Positions 1 through 8,933 are shown, counted from the first letter of the stretch. The stretch is DNA of 64,000 nt from DASQFQ01 sp963722815 (GCA_963722815.1 CAVROM010000006.1:277375-341374), one strand, 5' to 3'. A program made the numbers and translations. The notes: generated by a model not told the origin, from the sequence alone.

Positions 1-39
1 ACGTCGTCGGCCGGCACGATCGAGCAACAGCTCGGACAT
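1..39 (-). CDS. Start of a partial gene, possibly a site-specific integrase
   Basis: Only the first 13 codons are in the window. An ATG at 39-37 (reading MSELLLDRAGRRR) follows a strong ribosome-binding site, gaggagggg, at 44-52 on the minus strand. Actinobacterial tyrosine recombinases linked to transposons often begin in this way, but this is recalled similarity over 13 residues and cannot be tested here. The IS3 element begins about 75 bp upstream and may have separated the gene from its original promoter. Confidence 0.4.
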   Translation of the reverse strand, partial: MSELLLDRAGRRR

Positions 40-144
40 AGCCCCTCCTCGGGCTCGGGGATGCGAACTCCGAGCTTGCGCTCCGTCACCAAAGCGGAAC
101 TGCGTCCACGTCACTGTGGCCTGCTCCCCGGCGGCGTTGTCAGC

Positions 145-1008
145 TCAGGCCGCGGGGGTTTGTAGGTCTCCGAGGGCATCGTCCCAGGTCTGGGCGACCT
201 CGGCTGGCGTGCGGTAGTTCAGCCCGCTGTGCGGGCGGTGGTGGTAGCCGTCGATGTGAGTGCCGATCACCTCCCTGGCCTCGTCGAGGGTCTCGAACTC
301 GTGCAGCCAGACGCAGCGCTCTTTGAGCTTGCCGAACCAGGACTCGATGAAGGCCTGGCTCTCGGGGTCGCGGTAGCCGCCGCGGCGGTGCGCGATCCCC
401 AGGCCCGAGAGCACGAGCTTGAATGCCCTGGCGGTGAACGCGGATCCGTTGTCGGTGCCCAGCGTCAGCGTCTGAGGCCGGATCGCTCGCGCGGCGGCCG
501 CTTGCTCAACCAGCGCGATCGATTCCTTCGCGCGGCAGCGCAGCTCGAGGTGCCAGCCGACGATCTCCCTGGTGCAGCAATCGATCGCGGCCATCAGATA
601 ACACCAGCCGTGCTCGGCGACCCAGACCGAGGTCATGTCCAGATGCCAGAGCTCGTTCGGGCGCGTGACCTGAAAGAACCCGGGCCGGCGGCGGCGATCC
701 AGCCGCCGGCGACGCTGGATCAGCCGCCGCTCGCGCATGACCCTGAGCACGCGCTTGCGGTTGACCGCCCGCCCGAGCTTGCGGGTGACGAGCGCGCAGA
801 CCATCCGGTAGCCGTCGGTCTGGTTGGCCTCGGCCACCTCGATGATCGCGGCGTCGACCTCGCCGGCGGGCGGGCCCGCCCGCCGCGCCGCTGGCGGCCG
901 GCGTTTCGGGACGCGATAGATCGCCTGGCGGCTGATCTGCGCCACGCGCGCCACCGCCGAGGGCGAGTAGCCCTCGGCGACGAGCTCGCGGGACCGGGTG
1001 ACGCGCAT
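145..1008 (-). CDS. IS3-family transposase OrfB (DDE integrase domain)
   Basis: A 287-residue protein with an N-terminal helix-turn-helix, an HTH_21-like segment and an rve-type DDE catalytic core. Catalytic residues are visible as the D of DLDMTSVW, the D of GTDNGSAF and the E of AFIESWFGKLKER. It follows orfA with a 2-nt gap in the -1 frame, the usual IS3 arrangement in which a -1 ribosomal frameshift makes the OrfAB transposase. Length is normal for the family and I see no lesion. Confidence 0.93.
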   Translation of the reverse strand: MRVTRSRELVAEGYSPSAVARVAQISRQAIYRVPKRRPPAARRAGPPAGEVDAAIIEVAEANQTDGYRMVCALVTRKLGRAVNRKRVLRVMRERRLIQRRRRLDRRRRPGFFQVTRPNELWHLDMTSVWVAEHGWCYLMAAIDCCTREIVGWHLELRCRAKESIALVEQAAAARAIRPQTLTLGTDNGSAFTARAFKLVLSGLGIAHRRGGYRDPESQAFIESWFGKLKERCVWLHEFETLDEAREVIGTHIDGYHHRPHSGLNYRTPAEVAQTWDDALGDLQTPAA

Positions 1009-1010
1009 GC

Positions 1011-1352
1011 CTACTCCCAGTCCCGCAAGAGCTTTCCCGAGATCTCCAACTCATAGGTCTTCTTCCCGAGCGTCCGCTCCAGCTGCGCGATCCGCCGCCG
1101 CTGCTCAGCGGCAAGCGAACGGTCCTGGCCCGCCGCGAAGCGCTCCATACCCGCCTCGACCATCTGGTCGCGCCAACGACGCAACAGCGTCTCTGAGATG
1201 TCGTGCTCGCGGCAGATCTCCGCGATCGACCGGTCGCCGCGGAAGGACGCGAGCACGAGCTCGGCCTTCTGCTGCACCGTGAACTTCCGGTACTTGCGCT
1301 TGTCGCTCAACCGAATCTCCTGACTTCGATGAGCGGCCGATCCTCTGATCAA
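1011..1352 (-). CDS. IS3-family transposase OrfA (helix-turn-helix)
   Basis: A 113-residue DNA-binding protein. The RKFTVQQKAELVLASFRGDRS segment followed by ICREHDISETLLRRWRDQ is the classic HTH_Tnp_1 fold of IS3 OrfA. The C-terminal third is charged and leucine-spaced (a coiled coil for oligomerization). It supplies end recognition for the element and, with OrfB, the fusion transposase. The true start may be downstream of the listed ATG, for example near the RLSDKRKYRK segment. Confidence 0.88.
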   Translation of the reverse strand: MIRGSAAHRSQEIRLSDKRKYRKFTVQQKAELVLASFRGDRSIAEICREHDISETLLRRWRDQMVEAGMERFAAGQDRSLAAEQRRRIAQLERTLGKKTYELEISGKLLRDWE

Positions 1353-1654
1353 CCCCCGACGGAGAAGACGCCGGCTTCGCCGGCTCCATCTCGATCACGA
1401 AGAACAATCAAGGACTGACAACGCCACCACGGGGAGCAGGCCAACTGCTCACCACTCGTTCTGCCTCAACCCGCCACTGCGCTGCGCCAAACGCTCGCAG
1501 GATCAGCTTCCGTGAGCGCCTCGACACGGCGGCGTTGACGTCTCTACCGGGTTCCCTCTTCCCGCCCTGGGCAGAAAAGTGACGCCCGCAGCGGTCATCC
1601 GTGCAGCCATCTGTTCTCCTGTGGGAGTGTGGCCGGGTCTACGGAGAGGATGCC

Positions 1655-2323
1655 ATGCGGCATTTCTGCAAAGTCTTGGTGGCTGCGCTTGCCGTCGCCG
1701 TGTATGTAGTGCCCGCTGCCGGCGCTGATGCCCTGGACAAGGGCCGTGGAGGCGCGGTTGTAACGCCAAACCAAGGCAAGCTGGTGGCCGATGCCTGGGC
1801 GCACATCTACTCGCTGTCCCCGTCGGAGAATCCCTTCTTTGGGAACGGCAATCCGTGCGTGCCCATGCGACATCACGTGATGTGGGTCGTCGGTGGCGGC
1901 CACTGCACCGTAGAGCAAGGCACGGCGATCATGTTCCACTTGGGGAGCGCGTGGAGCAACGTCGAGGACCCGTTTCCGCAAACCGAGGCGGCCCAACGCG
2001 CCGTAGCCCTAGCTGCTGATCAGGGAGTGTCCGAGTTCCACGCCGTGATCGACGGCGAACCCGTCGACATGCTCAGACCGCGGTTCGAGCTGTTTACACC
2101 CCAGCGGACGGTGCAGCTGCCGGAGGACAACATCTTCGACGACCCTGACAACCAGGTCGACATTCCGGCGCAAACCATCACGCTCACCGCCCACGCTTGG
2201 AGTGGGGTGGTCCGCAACCTGCGGCCCGGCGTGCACACGATCGTCGGCGAGGGCGTCTGGGATGGCTATCCGTTCGAATACCCGCACACCGTCACCGTTG
2301 TAAGACGCGGGCACGCCAACTAG
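1655..2323 (+). CDS. Secreted protein of unknown function
   Basis: The 222-residue product starts at the ATG at 1655, preceded by ggagagga. This gives a clean signal peptide (MRHFCKVLVAALAVAVYVVPAAGA) with predicted cleavage after about residue 24. The mature part is a soluble, probably beta-rich domain with short motifs such as NPFFGNGNPCVPM, GHCTVEQGTAIMFHLGSAWSN and TLTAHAWSGVVRNLRPGVHTI. The two cysteines could form an exported disulphide. I do not recognise the family. It stands alone between two insertion sequences. Confidence 0.75.
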   Translation: MRHFCKVLVAALAVAVYVVPAAGADALDKGRGGAVVTPNQGKLVADAWAHIYSLSPSENPFFGNGNPCVPMRHHVMWVVGGGHCTVEQGTAIMFHLGSAWSNVEDPFPQTEAAQRAVALAADQGVSEFHAVIDGEPVDMLRPRFELFTPQRTVQLPEDNIFDDPDNQVDIPAQTITLTAHAWSGVVRNLRPGVHTIVGEGVWDGYPFEYPHTVTVVRRGHAN

Positions 2324-2761
2324 CGCACCTGGGGCCACGACCACGACGGGACCAAAAGGGACAGGCAACAGTGAACCGGTCCTCAAGCTAGCGCGGCGCT
2401 GCTGCTCTCGCCTGTCACCGGCACTCCGGCGTGCCAGCGCGCGAGTGCTCCTTCGCGCGACCGATGAAAGTCAAGGGCCCGGGACGCGATTTGGGCACGA
2501 GTTTCGGGGTGGGATCGGTCGCGGGTGGTGCTCGGAGGGCCGCAGATCGGGTCCTGTGGCCTCGGTTTCGGCTGGGCGCTGGTCGCCTGGCACGATTCGG
2601 CCGGGGTTTGGGTGCGCGGGGGCGGCGCCGGCGGGTGCCGGCGTGTTGGCGGGGTGCGGGGTGGGCGTTAGGCTGCGGGTGGGCGCGAGTCGATGACGTG
2701 TCGAAGCGCAGGCGTCAGGGGCTTGTGGTCTGCCACGCGACGGTGCCCTTCGAGGGCCTTG
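2324..2761. other. Intergenic stretch, no supported gene
   Basis: About 440 bp between the secreted-protein gene and the IS110 transposase. Open frames here are arginine-rich shadows typical of GC-rich noncoding DNA. It contains one copy of a degenerate 47-bp repeat (see 2409-2455) and probably the right end of the IS110 element, which I cannot place because IS110 ends lack inverted repeats. Confidence 0.5.
2409..2455 (+). repeat. Degenerate dispersed repeat, copy A
   Basis: By hand alignment about 37 of 47 positions match the segment at 4833-4879, without gaps. Shared blocks include cactccggc and gagtgctcctt. A shorter 13-base match (gcgagtgctcctt) recurs near 5323-5335 next to a small palindrome. 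Function unknown; the copies lie on either side of the IS110 element. Confidence 0.45.
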
Positions 2762-4021
2762 TTATGCGTGCCCCGGTGTCACGCTCGCGCCCACCTTCGC
2801 GGGACCGGCGGGCTTTGCCTTCGCTGGCCTTGCCGCTTGCCAGTCGCGGACCGTTCGGGTATAGGAGGCCTCGGCCTGTTGCGCGAGTTCGCGCTCGGCT
2901 TGGCGCATCCGCTCGCGGGTGGCCCAGACGCCGGTCGGCTTGCCCTTGCGCGTCGGGGCGCCCGCGGTGATCTCGAGCAACCGGAGCTTCTTGGCGGTCA
3001 GCGACGGCTGCGCGTGGGCGTAGTCCTCGCCGCGGGAGAGCAGACACCAGAACACGATCGCGAGCTTGCGCGCCGCGGCAACGACGGCTTTGCCGTGGCC
3101 GCGGCGAGCGCGGACGCGCTCATAGCACGCGTGCAGCGGGCCGGGCTGACGGACAACGCTCCACGCCGCCTCGACCAGCGCCAAGCGCGCCGACGCCGAC
3201 CCCCGCTTGGAGATCCGGCCGCCGCGGGCGGGCTCGCTGCCGGACTGGCGGACCCTCGGGTCAAGCCCGAGATAGGCGACCAGTTGCCGCGAGCTGCGAA
3301 ACCGGCGGACGTCGCCGATCGCGGCCAGAAACGACGCCGCGCAGATCACGTTGACGCCGGGCACGGTCATCAACCGGCGCGCGTCAGCCCAGCCCAGCGC
3401 CGCGCGCGCGATCAGCCGCTCGACCTCGGCGATCTCTGCGTCGAGGAACGCGATGTGACGCAGCGCGCTCGCGACCGACTCTGCCTCCTCGACCGGCAGC
3501 TCCAGCGCTGAGAGCCACTTGCGTCCCTTGACCCCGAACAAGTCCGACACCGGCGGGCGGCCCTTCAACCGGCGCATCAGCACCGCCTGGATCTCGTTCT
3601 TCGCGCGTGACCGCGAGCGCACCGACTGCTCACGGCGCGCGAGCCGCCGGCGCATCACCCGGCAACGCTCATCAGGCATCCACACCGCATCGAGCTCGCC
3701 CGCCGCCAGCAGCTTCGCCAGCGTGCGCGCGTCCAGCCGGTCAGTCTTCGCCCGCGCCTGACGGATCCCCGTGTCATCCGGGCTCACGACAACCACCCGG
3801 CGCACGTGCGGCTCGAGGATCCTCGCGACCTCCCACGCGCCGCCGGTCACCTCCAACGCCACCCGATCCTCCGGCCCGAGGCTTTGGGCGAACATCTCAA
3901 GCTGCTCCGGCGTCGTCTCGATCCGGCCCGCCGAGCGCACCGCCCCCGCCTCGCAGATCGCGACTTCGCAGAAATCGCGGTGCACGTCTAACCCGATCGC
4001 TCTCCCGACAGACCTGCTCAC
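2762..4021 (-). CDS. IS110-family transposase (DEDD/bridge-RNA recombinase)
   Basis: The GTG at 4021, preceded by gaggagg, gives 419 residues; an in-frame 43-codon upstream extension is non-protein-like. The N-terminal RuvC-like DEDD domain shows IGLDVHRDF, ALEVTG and KTDRLDARTLAKLL. The C-terminal Tnp20 domain shows LMTVPGVNVICAASFLAAIGD, then RSSRQLVAYLGLDP and GGRISKRGSASAR, which carries the candidate nucleophilic serine. Family members recombine DNA guided by a structured noncoding bridge RNA encoded at an element end. The reading frame is intact. Confidence 0.92.
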   Translation of the reverse strand: MSRSVGRAIGLDVHRDFCEVAICEAGAVRSAGRIETTPEQLEMFAQSLGPEDRVALEVTGGAWEVARILEPHVRRVVVVSPDDTGIRQARAKTDRLDARTLAKLLAAGELDAVWMPDERCRVMRRRLARREQSVRSRSRAKNEIQAVLMRRLKGRPPVSDLFGVKGRKWLSALELPVEEAESVASALRHIAFLDAEIAEVERLIARAALGWADARRLMTVPGVNVICAASFLAAIGDVRRFRSSRQLVAYLGLDPRVRQSGSEPARGGRISKRGSASARLALVEAAWSVVRQPGPLHACYERVRARRGHGKAVVAAARKLAIVFWCLLSRGEDYAHAQPSLTAKKLRLLEITAGAPTRKGKPTGVWATRERMRQAERELAQQAEASYTRTVRDWQAARPAKAKPAGPAKVGASVTPGHA

Positions 4022-4384
4022 GACAACCTCCTCACGTCGATGACGGTGGAGAACCAGCGGGCGAACGACAACGACCGATACGTGCTCGCAGCACAACCCG
4101 GGCAAGTCGCAGGGGCGGCCAAAACAGACAAGCCCGCGCTCGAAGCGCATCGTCCAAACCGGCCTGCCCGACTGCGTTCTCCCAGAAAGCCCCTGTCCCG
4201 GATCAGCCGACCGTACGATCAGAACCGGACAGCAGCCCTCCGAGCATGATTTTCATGCCCCGAGAAGCGCCAGCCGACGTGGTGGGGCTCGGCGCTAGCG
4301 CATGCCGCGAAGCGGAAGCGTCCTCGCGGTCGACGCGGCCTCTCCTCGTCGTAAGCGACATCACTCCGTCGCCGGACGAGTAGC
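4022..4384 (-). ncRNA. Candidate region for an IS110 bridge RNA (5' flank of the transposase)
   Basis: About 360 bp upstream of the intact IS110 transposase contain no credible reading frame. In the IS110 group the bridge RNA is made from the noncoding left end upstream of the recombinase; in the IS1111 group it lies downstream. I did not fold the sequence and cannot place the element boundary, so this is a location to test rather than a called RNA. Confidence 0.3.
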
Positions 4385-4762
4385 TCAGAGTTCAGCCTGC
4401 TCCGCCGCCGCCACAGCCTCCTCGGGCGAAGGAAAGACCTGGTTGCGCGTGATGAGCCCGTCGCGCACCTCGATCACCCCTCCCACGTCCATCGAATAGA
4501 AAAGCTCATCCGTTGCGACCTCGTGGCTCGTCATCAGGAGCGTCACGACAAAGCGGTTTCCTGTACGAGGCTCAAGCGAGGTCACCGTCACCGCCTGCTT
4601 TCGGCCGTCAATCTCCGCATGCTTGGCGGCAAACTGGCGTGCGCCCTCCTTGCCTCTAAGGACGCCGCCGCCGGGAAGCTCGATCACTGCATCATCGGCC
4701 GTCAAGCTCGCGGCTGTGTCCCCATCCGCCGCTGAGGCGGCGACCACGTAACGCCGGATCAC
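4385..4762 (-). CDS. SnoaL-like / NTF2-fold protein
   Basis: A small 125-residue protein. The pattern VIRRYVVAASAADGDTAASLTADDAVIELPGGGVLRGKEGARQFAAKHA, then a beta-sheet half ending GGVIEVRDGLITRNQVFPSPEEAVAAAE, is typical of SnoaL-like NTF2 cone folds, where residues in the cone bind small ligands. The GTG at 4762 has no good ribosome-binding site. An AGAGGA lies 20-25 nt further upstream, so the true start may be slightly earlier at a non-canonical codon. No partner genes suggest a substrate. Confidence 0.75.
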   Translation of the reverse strand: MIRRYVVAASAADGDTAASLTADDAVIELPGGGVLRGKEGARQFAAKHAEIDGRKQAVTVTSLEPRTGNRFVVTLLMTSHEVATDELFYSMDVGGVIEVRDGLITRNQVFPSPEEAVAAAEQAEL

Positions 4763-4780
4763 ATCGTCGGGAGCGCTGAT

Positions 4781-5614
4781 GGCTGGATCCTCTCAGAACC
4801 CGGCAAAGTCCATTGCTTCGCCATTCGCCTGGCACCGACACTCCGGCACGGCGTCGGGAGAGTGCTCCTTACGCGACAAGCAGCAGGGCGGCGTCGTTAG
4901 GCTCGATGCGACGGATGGCTCCGACGCGTCGCTTCGCTACCTCATGGCGGGGAGCCGACTAGCGGCGGCGATTGGGCGGGCGATTGCCTGGGTGGCCCTC
5001 TGAGAAGCCGCCGAAGATCGCGCGATCTGCGCTCTCGAGGACGGATACCTCTGGCTGTTGAGGCTGACGCGCCTCGTGCACGCGCTCGGTGCTGGGCCCC
5101 GGGTCAATCGGTCGCCTCAGGAGCCGGCGCATCCAAGCCGGCAGGTGCACTTCTCCGCCCCACGGCTGGAGCTCGTGCGGCATCTCGTGCTCCTCTCACT
5201 AGACGACACGACTCTCTCACCCGACCACACGAAGTGCAACGGTCCGCGCGCACGACGTGCGCTACCTACCGGCAGAACGCGGGCATGCGAGCTGACAGGT
5301 TGGCGGCGCGTGCTCGCTGGCGAGCGAGTGCTCCTTATCTGTGCTCGTCGTCAGTGTCAAGCCGCTCGTCCGGGTGGCGCGTGTGCGCGTCGAAGGGGTG
5401 AACGGTGCGCGCGGACGCCCAGCCTTATCTTGGTCCACGATCCGGGGTGGCTCCGGGTCGGCGACATGATGGTTGATGGGGTGTTCCGTGACGCGTTGCG
5501 GCCGCTCGGTCTTTGGAGGCCGTCCACCCGGTGGTGGCGGCAGGAGCATGCGGGGAGCGGGCCGCGGGGCATCGGTGTGAAGAAGGGCTGCGCGCGCACC
5601 GACCGCCGTGGTGG
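4781..5614. other. Long noncoding stretch with repeat copy B
   Basis: About 830 bp without a believable gene; frames in all directions are proline/arginine-rich. It holds repeat copy B (4833-4879), a small palindrome gctcgc-tg-gcgagc near 5313-5326 followed by the shared gagtgctcctt, and probably the 3' end of the decayed IS110 copy. Confidence 0.5.
4833..4879 (+). repeat. Degenerate dispersed repeat, copy B
   Basis: Partner of 2409-2455: about 79% identical over 47 bp by hand alignment, with no gaps. It could be an old mobile-element end or a conserved regulatory stretch. The sequence alone does not decide. Confidence 0.45.
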
Positions 5615-6632
5615 TCAGGCGGGCTGCAGGGCCTGGTCGCCGAGTTCGCGCAGGACGTGGAAGCTGCGCTTGAGCAGCTTGCGGGCCAGCGCGAGGCAGG
5701 CGCGGTTGCCGCCGAGTCGCTCGGCGGCCTGGTCGTAGTAGGCGCGGTCAGGGCTGCCCGGCCGCCGCGCAGCCTGGGCAGCTTCATAAAGCGCCCAACG
5801 AAGTGCGGGCGGGCCCTGGCGGGAGAGGTGTCCGGGCGAGCGGCGCTGATCGGACTGATGGACGGTGATGTCCAGGCCGGCGTAACGGACCGCCTGTCGG
5901 CTGGAGCTGAAGCGGCGGGTGTCGCCGAGCTCGGCGAGGATCGCGACCGCGGTCAGCTCACCGATCCCGTAGAGGCCCATCAGCGCGCGGCAACCGGCCT
6001 GGCGGCGCGCGTAGCGACGCAGCTCGTCCGTGATCGGCGCCTCCTGGATGTCGAGCGCGTCGATCATCGCCAGCGCGACCGTGACCTGTTCGCGTGCCGC
6101 ATCCGGCAACGCGAGACCCTGAAGCCAATCGCGGTTCGCGGCCGTCAACAGTCCCGCCTTCTGCGGGTGCCCGTGGTGATAGAGCACCGCGTGGATGCGC
6201 TGCTGTCACTCGCCGCGCTGATCGACCAGGGCGTGCCGCAGCCGCACCCGAGCGCGCAGATCGAGCAGGTGCCCGGGCGCGATGTAGGACTCCGGCAACC
6301 GGCCCGTCATCAGCAGCTCGCGTAGATGCCGCGCGTCGCCGCGGTCGGTCTTCGCGCGCTTCTTGTTGCCCTTCAACGCGCTCGCCTCCGCCGGCTCGGC
6401 CAGATGCGCTTCGGCACCGACCGCGAGGAGTTCCTCGACCACGAACCGCCACCCGGTCGTGGCCTTCCAACGCCACCTCGAGCGGCCGACCCGCGAACCG
6501 CGCCAAGAACCGCGCGACACCGGCACGGTCGGCCGGCATCACCCGCGCGCGCGACACCTCGCCCGACTCGGTGTCCAGCCAATCCGCAGTGATCTGCGCG
6601 CGGTGCTGATCCAGACCCATCACGATCGTCAC
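5615..6632 (-). pseudogene. Decayed IS110-family transposase
   Basis: A complete IS110 architecture is spread over two frames. The N-terminus (MTIVMGLDQHRAQITADWLDT, from 6632) runs to PLEVALE. A 1-nt shift at about 6461-6466 is needed to continue as ATTGWRFVVEELLAVGAEAHLAEP and KTDRGDARHLRELL. An in-frame TGA at 6206-6208 then stands where the flanking reading (RGE*QQRIHAVLYHHGHP) expects a tryptophan-like codon. The rest (LMGLYGIGELTAVAILAELGDTRRF, RQAVRYAGLD) is intact to 5615. It is a different IS110 subtype from the copy at 2762-4021. Two lesions make it non-functional. Confidence 0.88.
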
Positions 6633-6681
6633 GGCAGCCTCCTCGAGCCCATGACGCGGACCACCCGCGCCCGCCCGTGGC

Positions 6682-7086
6682 CTACACCCCGGTCAGGACG
6701 ACACCCGGCTCATGCCATCTTTGATAGCGGGCGCCTCCACTGGCCGCGAGCTCACGCCCGCTCAGGACGACCAGGAGGAGCACAGATCGAGACTCCCGCT
6801 CTTCGACGAGGGCGGCCGTCTCCGGCAGCTGCTCAAGCCGGGCCCTGCCCCTCGGACGACCGGAACGGCGGCCAGGGCAGGCGTGGATCGTGAAGGCGAG
6901 CACGACAGCGTCACGCGTGACGTGCGCTCCGCCGGCAGGTAGGCCCGAGCGCGATGCGGCGCCGAAGGCCTCCATCGTGTTCTCGGGGGCCTCCTCGGCG
7001 CCGCCGCGGTGGGCGATGGCGACCGGAGTCGCCAGATCGAGGAAGGGATGCAGGCGATGTCGCACGGCAGCAAGAAAAGACCGCAT
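6682..7086 (-). pseudogene. Truncated glycerophosphodiester phosphodiesterase fragment
   Basis: An ATG at 7086 opens MRSFLAAVRHRLHPFLDLATP followed by VAIAHRGGAEEAPENTMEAF, the catalytic HRG and E(N)T start of GDPD-family phosphodiesterases. About 20 codons later the frame is lost: the family's DVHVTRDGVVLAFHD is seen only as HVTRDAVVLAF with frameshifts on both sides. The remaining two thirds of the enzyme are missing. It lies head-to-head with cysE and ends near the decayed IS110, which suggests an insertion-linked deletion. Confidence 0.7.
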
Positions 7087-7111
7087 GAGCTCCGGCGCTA
7101 GTGTCCACAGC

Positions 7112-7963
7112 ATGGCCGTCGCCCCCGAGCGCCTCGGCACCGCGTCCTTTCTGGCGCAGCTCGCGCGCGAGCGCGAGGACTACTCGTTGCCGCCGCGTTT
7201 GCGCGAGCTCGCCAGCCGTTTCATCCACCGGGCGCTCGAGCTGCTGTTCCCGCACTTCGCCGCCGAGGTCGGCGGCCGCGCGGGCGCGGTGACGGACGAG
7301 CTCGCCGCGCTGCACACGCTGCTGGTCGACGCGCTGCGACTGCCCGAGACGCACTGCGCCGACCCGGACGATGTCGCCGCGCGGTTCTTCACCACCCTCC
7401 CGGACATCCGCGCGGCGCTTTTGCTCGACGCCCAGGCGATCTGCGACGGCGACCCGGCCGCGCACTCCGTCGACGAGGTGATCCTCGCCTATCCCGGCTT
7501 CTTCGCCACCGCTGTCTACCGGCTGGCGCACCAGCTCCAGGGCTGCGAGGTGCCGCTCGTGCCGCGCGTGCTGACCGAGATCGCACACCGCGACACGGGC
7601 ATCGACATGCATCCCGCCGCGCAGATCGGCGCGTCGTTCGCGATCGACCACGGCACCGGCATCGTCATCGGCGAGACCGCGGTGCTCGGCGCGCGCGTCA
7701 AGCTCTATCAGGGCGTCACGCTCGGCGCCCTCAGCGTCGAGAAACACATGGCGCGCACCAAGCGCCACCCGACGATCGGCGACGACGTCGTGATCTACGC
7801 CAACGCGACGATCCTCGGCGGTGACACCGTGATCGGCGACGGCAGCCGCATCGGCGGCAACGTCTGGCTGACGCGGAGCGTCCCGGCCCACTCGGTCGTC
7901 ACCCCCACCGCGCGGGTCGAGCCGGCGGTCCGCGACGACGAGCCGCTCGACTTCAACATCTAA
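7112..7963 (+). CDS. cysE: Serine O-acetyltransferase
   Basis: Transfers acetyl from acetyl-CoA to L-serine, giving O-acetylserine for cysteine synthesis in the cytosol. The ATG at 7112 gives 283 residues. The N-terminal helical domain is followed by a left-handed beta-helix with hexapeptide repeats (IDMHPAAQIGASFAIDHGTGIVIGETAVLGARVKLYQGVTLGAL, then HPTIGDDVVIYANATILGG). Catalytic His/Asp lie in the DHGTG stretch. The protein ends ...EPLDFNI; a C-terminal isoleucine is what CysE uses to dock in the CysK active site. cysK follows after 13 bp in the same operon. Confidence 0.93.
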   Translation: MAVAPERLGTASFLAQLAREREDYSLPPRLRELASRFIHRALELLFPHFAAEVGGRAGAVTDELAALHTLLVDALRLPETHCADPDDVAARFFTTLPDIRAALLLDAQAICDGDPAAHSVDEVILAYPGFFATAVYRLAHQLQGCEVPLVPRVLTEIAHRDTGIDMHPAAQIGASFAIDHGTGIVIGETAVLGARVKLYQGVTLGALSVEKHMARTKRHPTIGDDVVIYANATILGGDTVIGDGSRIGGNVWLTRSVPAHSVVTPTARVEPAVRDDEPLDFNI

Positions 7964-7976
7964 GGACGGAGGCAGC

Positions 7977-8933
7977 GTGAAGGCCGCGAGCATCCTCGAG
8001 ACGATCGGGAATACCCCCCACATCCGCATCAACCGGCTGTATGCGCACCGGCCACAGGTGGAGGTGTGGATGAAGGCCGAGCGCGCGAACCCGGGCGGCT
8101 CGATCAAGGACCGCATCGGCCTCTCGATGATCGAGGACGCCGAGCGCCGTGGCGTCATCGGGCCGGGCAGCACGATCGTCGAGCCAACGTCGGGCAACAC
8201 CGGCATCGGGCTGGCGATCGTCGCCGCCGTCCGCAGCTACCCGCTGATCCTCGTCATGCCGGAATCGATGACGATGGAGCGCCGGCGCCTGATGGCCGCC
8301 TACGGCGCCCAGCTCGAGCTGACGCCGCGCGAAGGCGGCATGAAGGCGGCGATCGCCCGCGCCGACGAGCTCGTCGCGCAGATCGACGGTGCCTGGATGC
8401 CGCAGCAGTTCGAGAACCCGGCCAACCCGGCGATCCACCGCGACGCCACCGCCCAGGAGATCGTGCGCGACTTCCCCGACGGCGTGGACTTCCTCATCAC
8501 CGGCGTCGGCACCGGTGGCCACATCACCGGCGTCAGCGAGGCGCTGAAGGAGCGCTTCCCGAGCCTGCAGACCTTCGCGGTCGAGCCGACCAAGTCGGCG
8601 GTCATCAGCGGCGGCGAGCCGAGCCCGCACCGGCTGCAGGGGATCGGCGCCGGCTTCGTGCCGGCCAACCTGCACATGGACACGCTCGACGGCGCGATCC
8701 AGGTCAGCGAGGAGGACGGCTACGCCTACGCGGTCCGGGCCGCGCGCGAGGAGGGCATCTTCGTCGGGCCGTCGTCAGGCGCCGCCCTCGCCGCGGTCGA
8801 GCAGAAGCTCGGCGACATCCCGGACGGCAGCACGGTGCTGACGTTCTGCTACGACACGGGCGAGCGGTATTTCTCCGTCGAGGGGTTGTTCGAGTCTGAC
8901 GGGACGGCGGTACAGGTCGGCGCCCGCCCGTAG
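7977..8933 (+). CDS. cysK: Cysteine synthase (O-acetylserine sulfhydrylase)
   Basis: A PLP enzyme making cysteine from O-acetylserine and sulfide. The 318-residue length is normal. The GTG at 7977 follows ggacggaggc. The PLP lysine is K44 in GGSIKDR. The substrate loop TSGNTGIGL, the phosphate-binding GVGTGGHITG and the C-terminal GPSSGAALAA are all present. Pairing with cysE, whose product keeps a terminal isoleucine, implies a cysteine-synthase complex that senses O-acetylserine and sulfide. No regulatory site is evident in the short gap. Confidence 0.95.
   Translation: MKAASILETIGNTPHIRINRLYAHRPQVEVWMKAERANPGGSIKDRIGLSMIEDAERRGVIGPGSTIVEPTSGNTGIGLAIVAAVRSYPLILVMPESMTMERRRLMAAYGAQLELTPREGGMKAAIARADELVAQIDGAWMPQQFENPANPAIHRDATAQEIVRDFPDGVDFLITGVGTGGHITGVSEALKERFPSLQTFAVEPTKSAVISGGEPSPHRLQGIGAGFVPANLHMDTLDGAIQVSEEDGYAYAVRAAREEGIFVGPSSGAALAAVEQKLGDIPDGSTVLTFCYDTGERYFSVEGLFESDGTAVQVGARP

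Larger units (their letters stand above)
117..1443 (-). mobile_element. Intact IS3-family insertion sequence
   Basis: The element is 1327 bp and carries orfA and orfB on the minus strand. Its ends are imperfect inverted repeats at 117-143 and 1415-1443. The outer 14 bases (tggcctgctccccg) match perfectly; after a 2-base gap, 12 of the next 13 match. The ends are TG...CA, as usual for IS3. The flanking 4 bases are actg on both sides (113-116 and 1444-1447), a target-site duplication within the 3-5 bp typical of the family. The element therefore looks complete and recently inserted. Confidence 0.92.

Noticed and set aside
2431..2970. A 179-codon plus-strand open frame
   Set aside because: It overlaps the end of the IS110 transposase and is arginine/glycine-rich with no domain.
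6633..6720. Possible intact IS110 upstream end for the decayed copy
   Set aside because: No boundary or repeated end could be seen, so no element limits are given for this copy.
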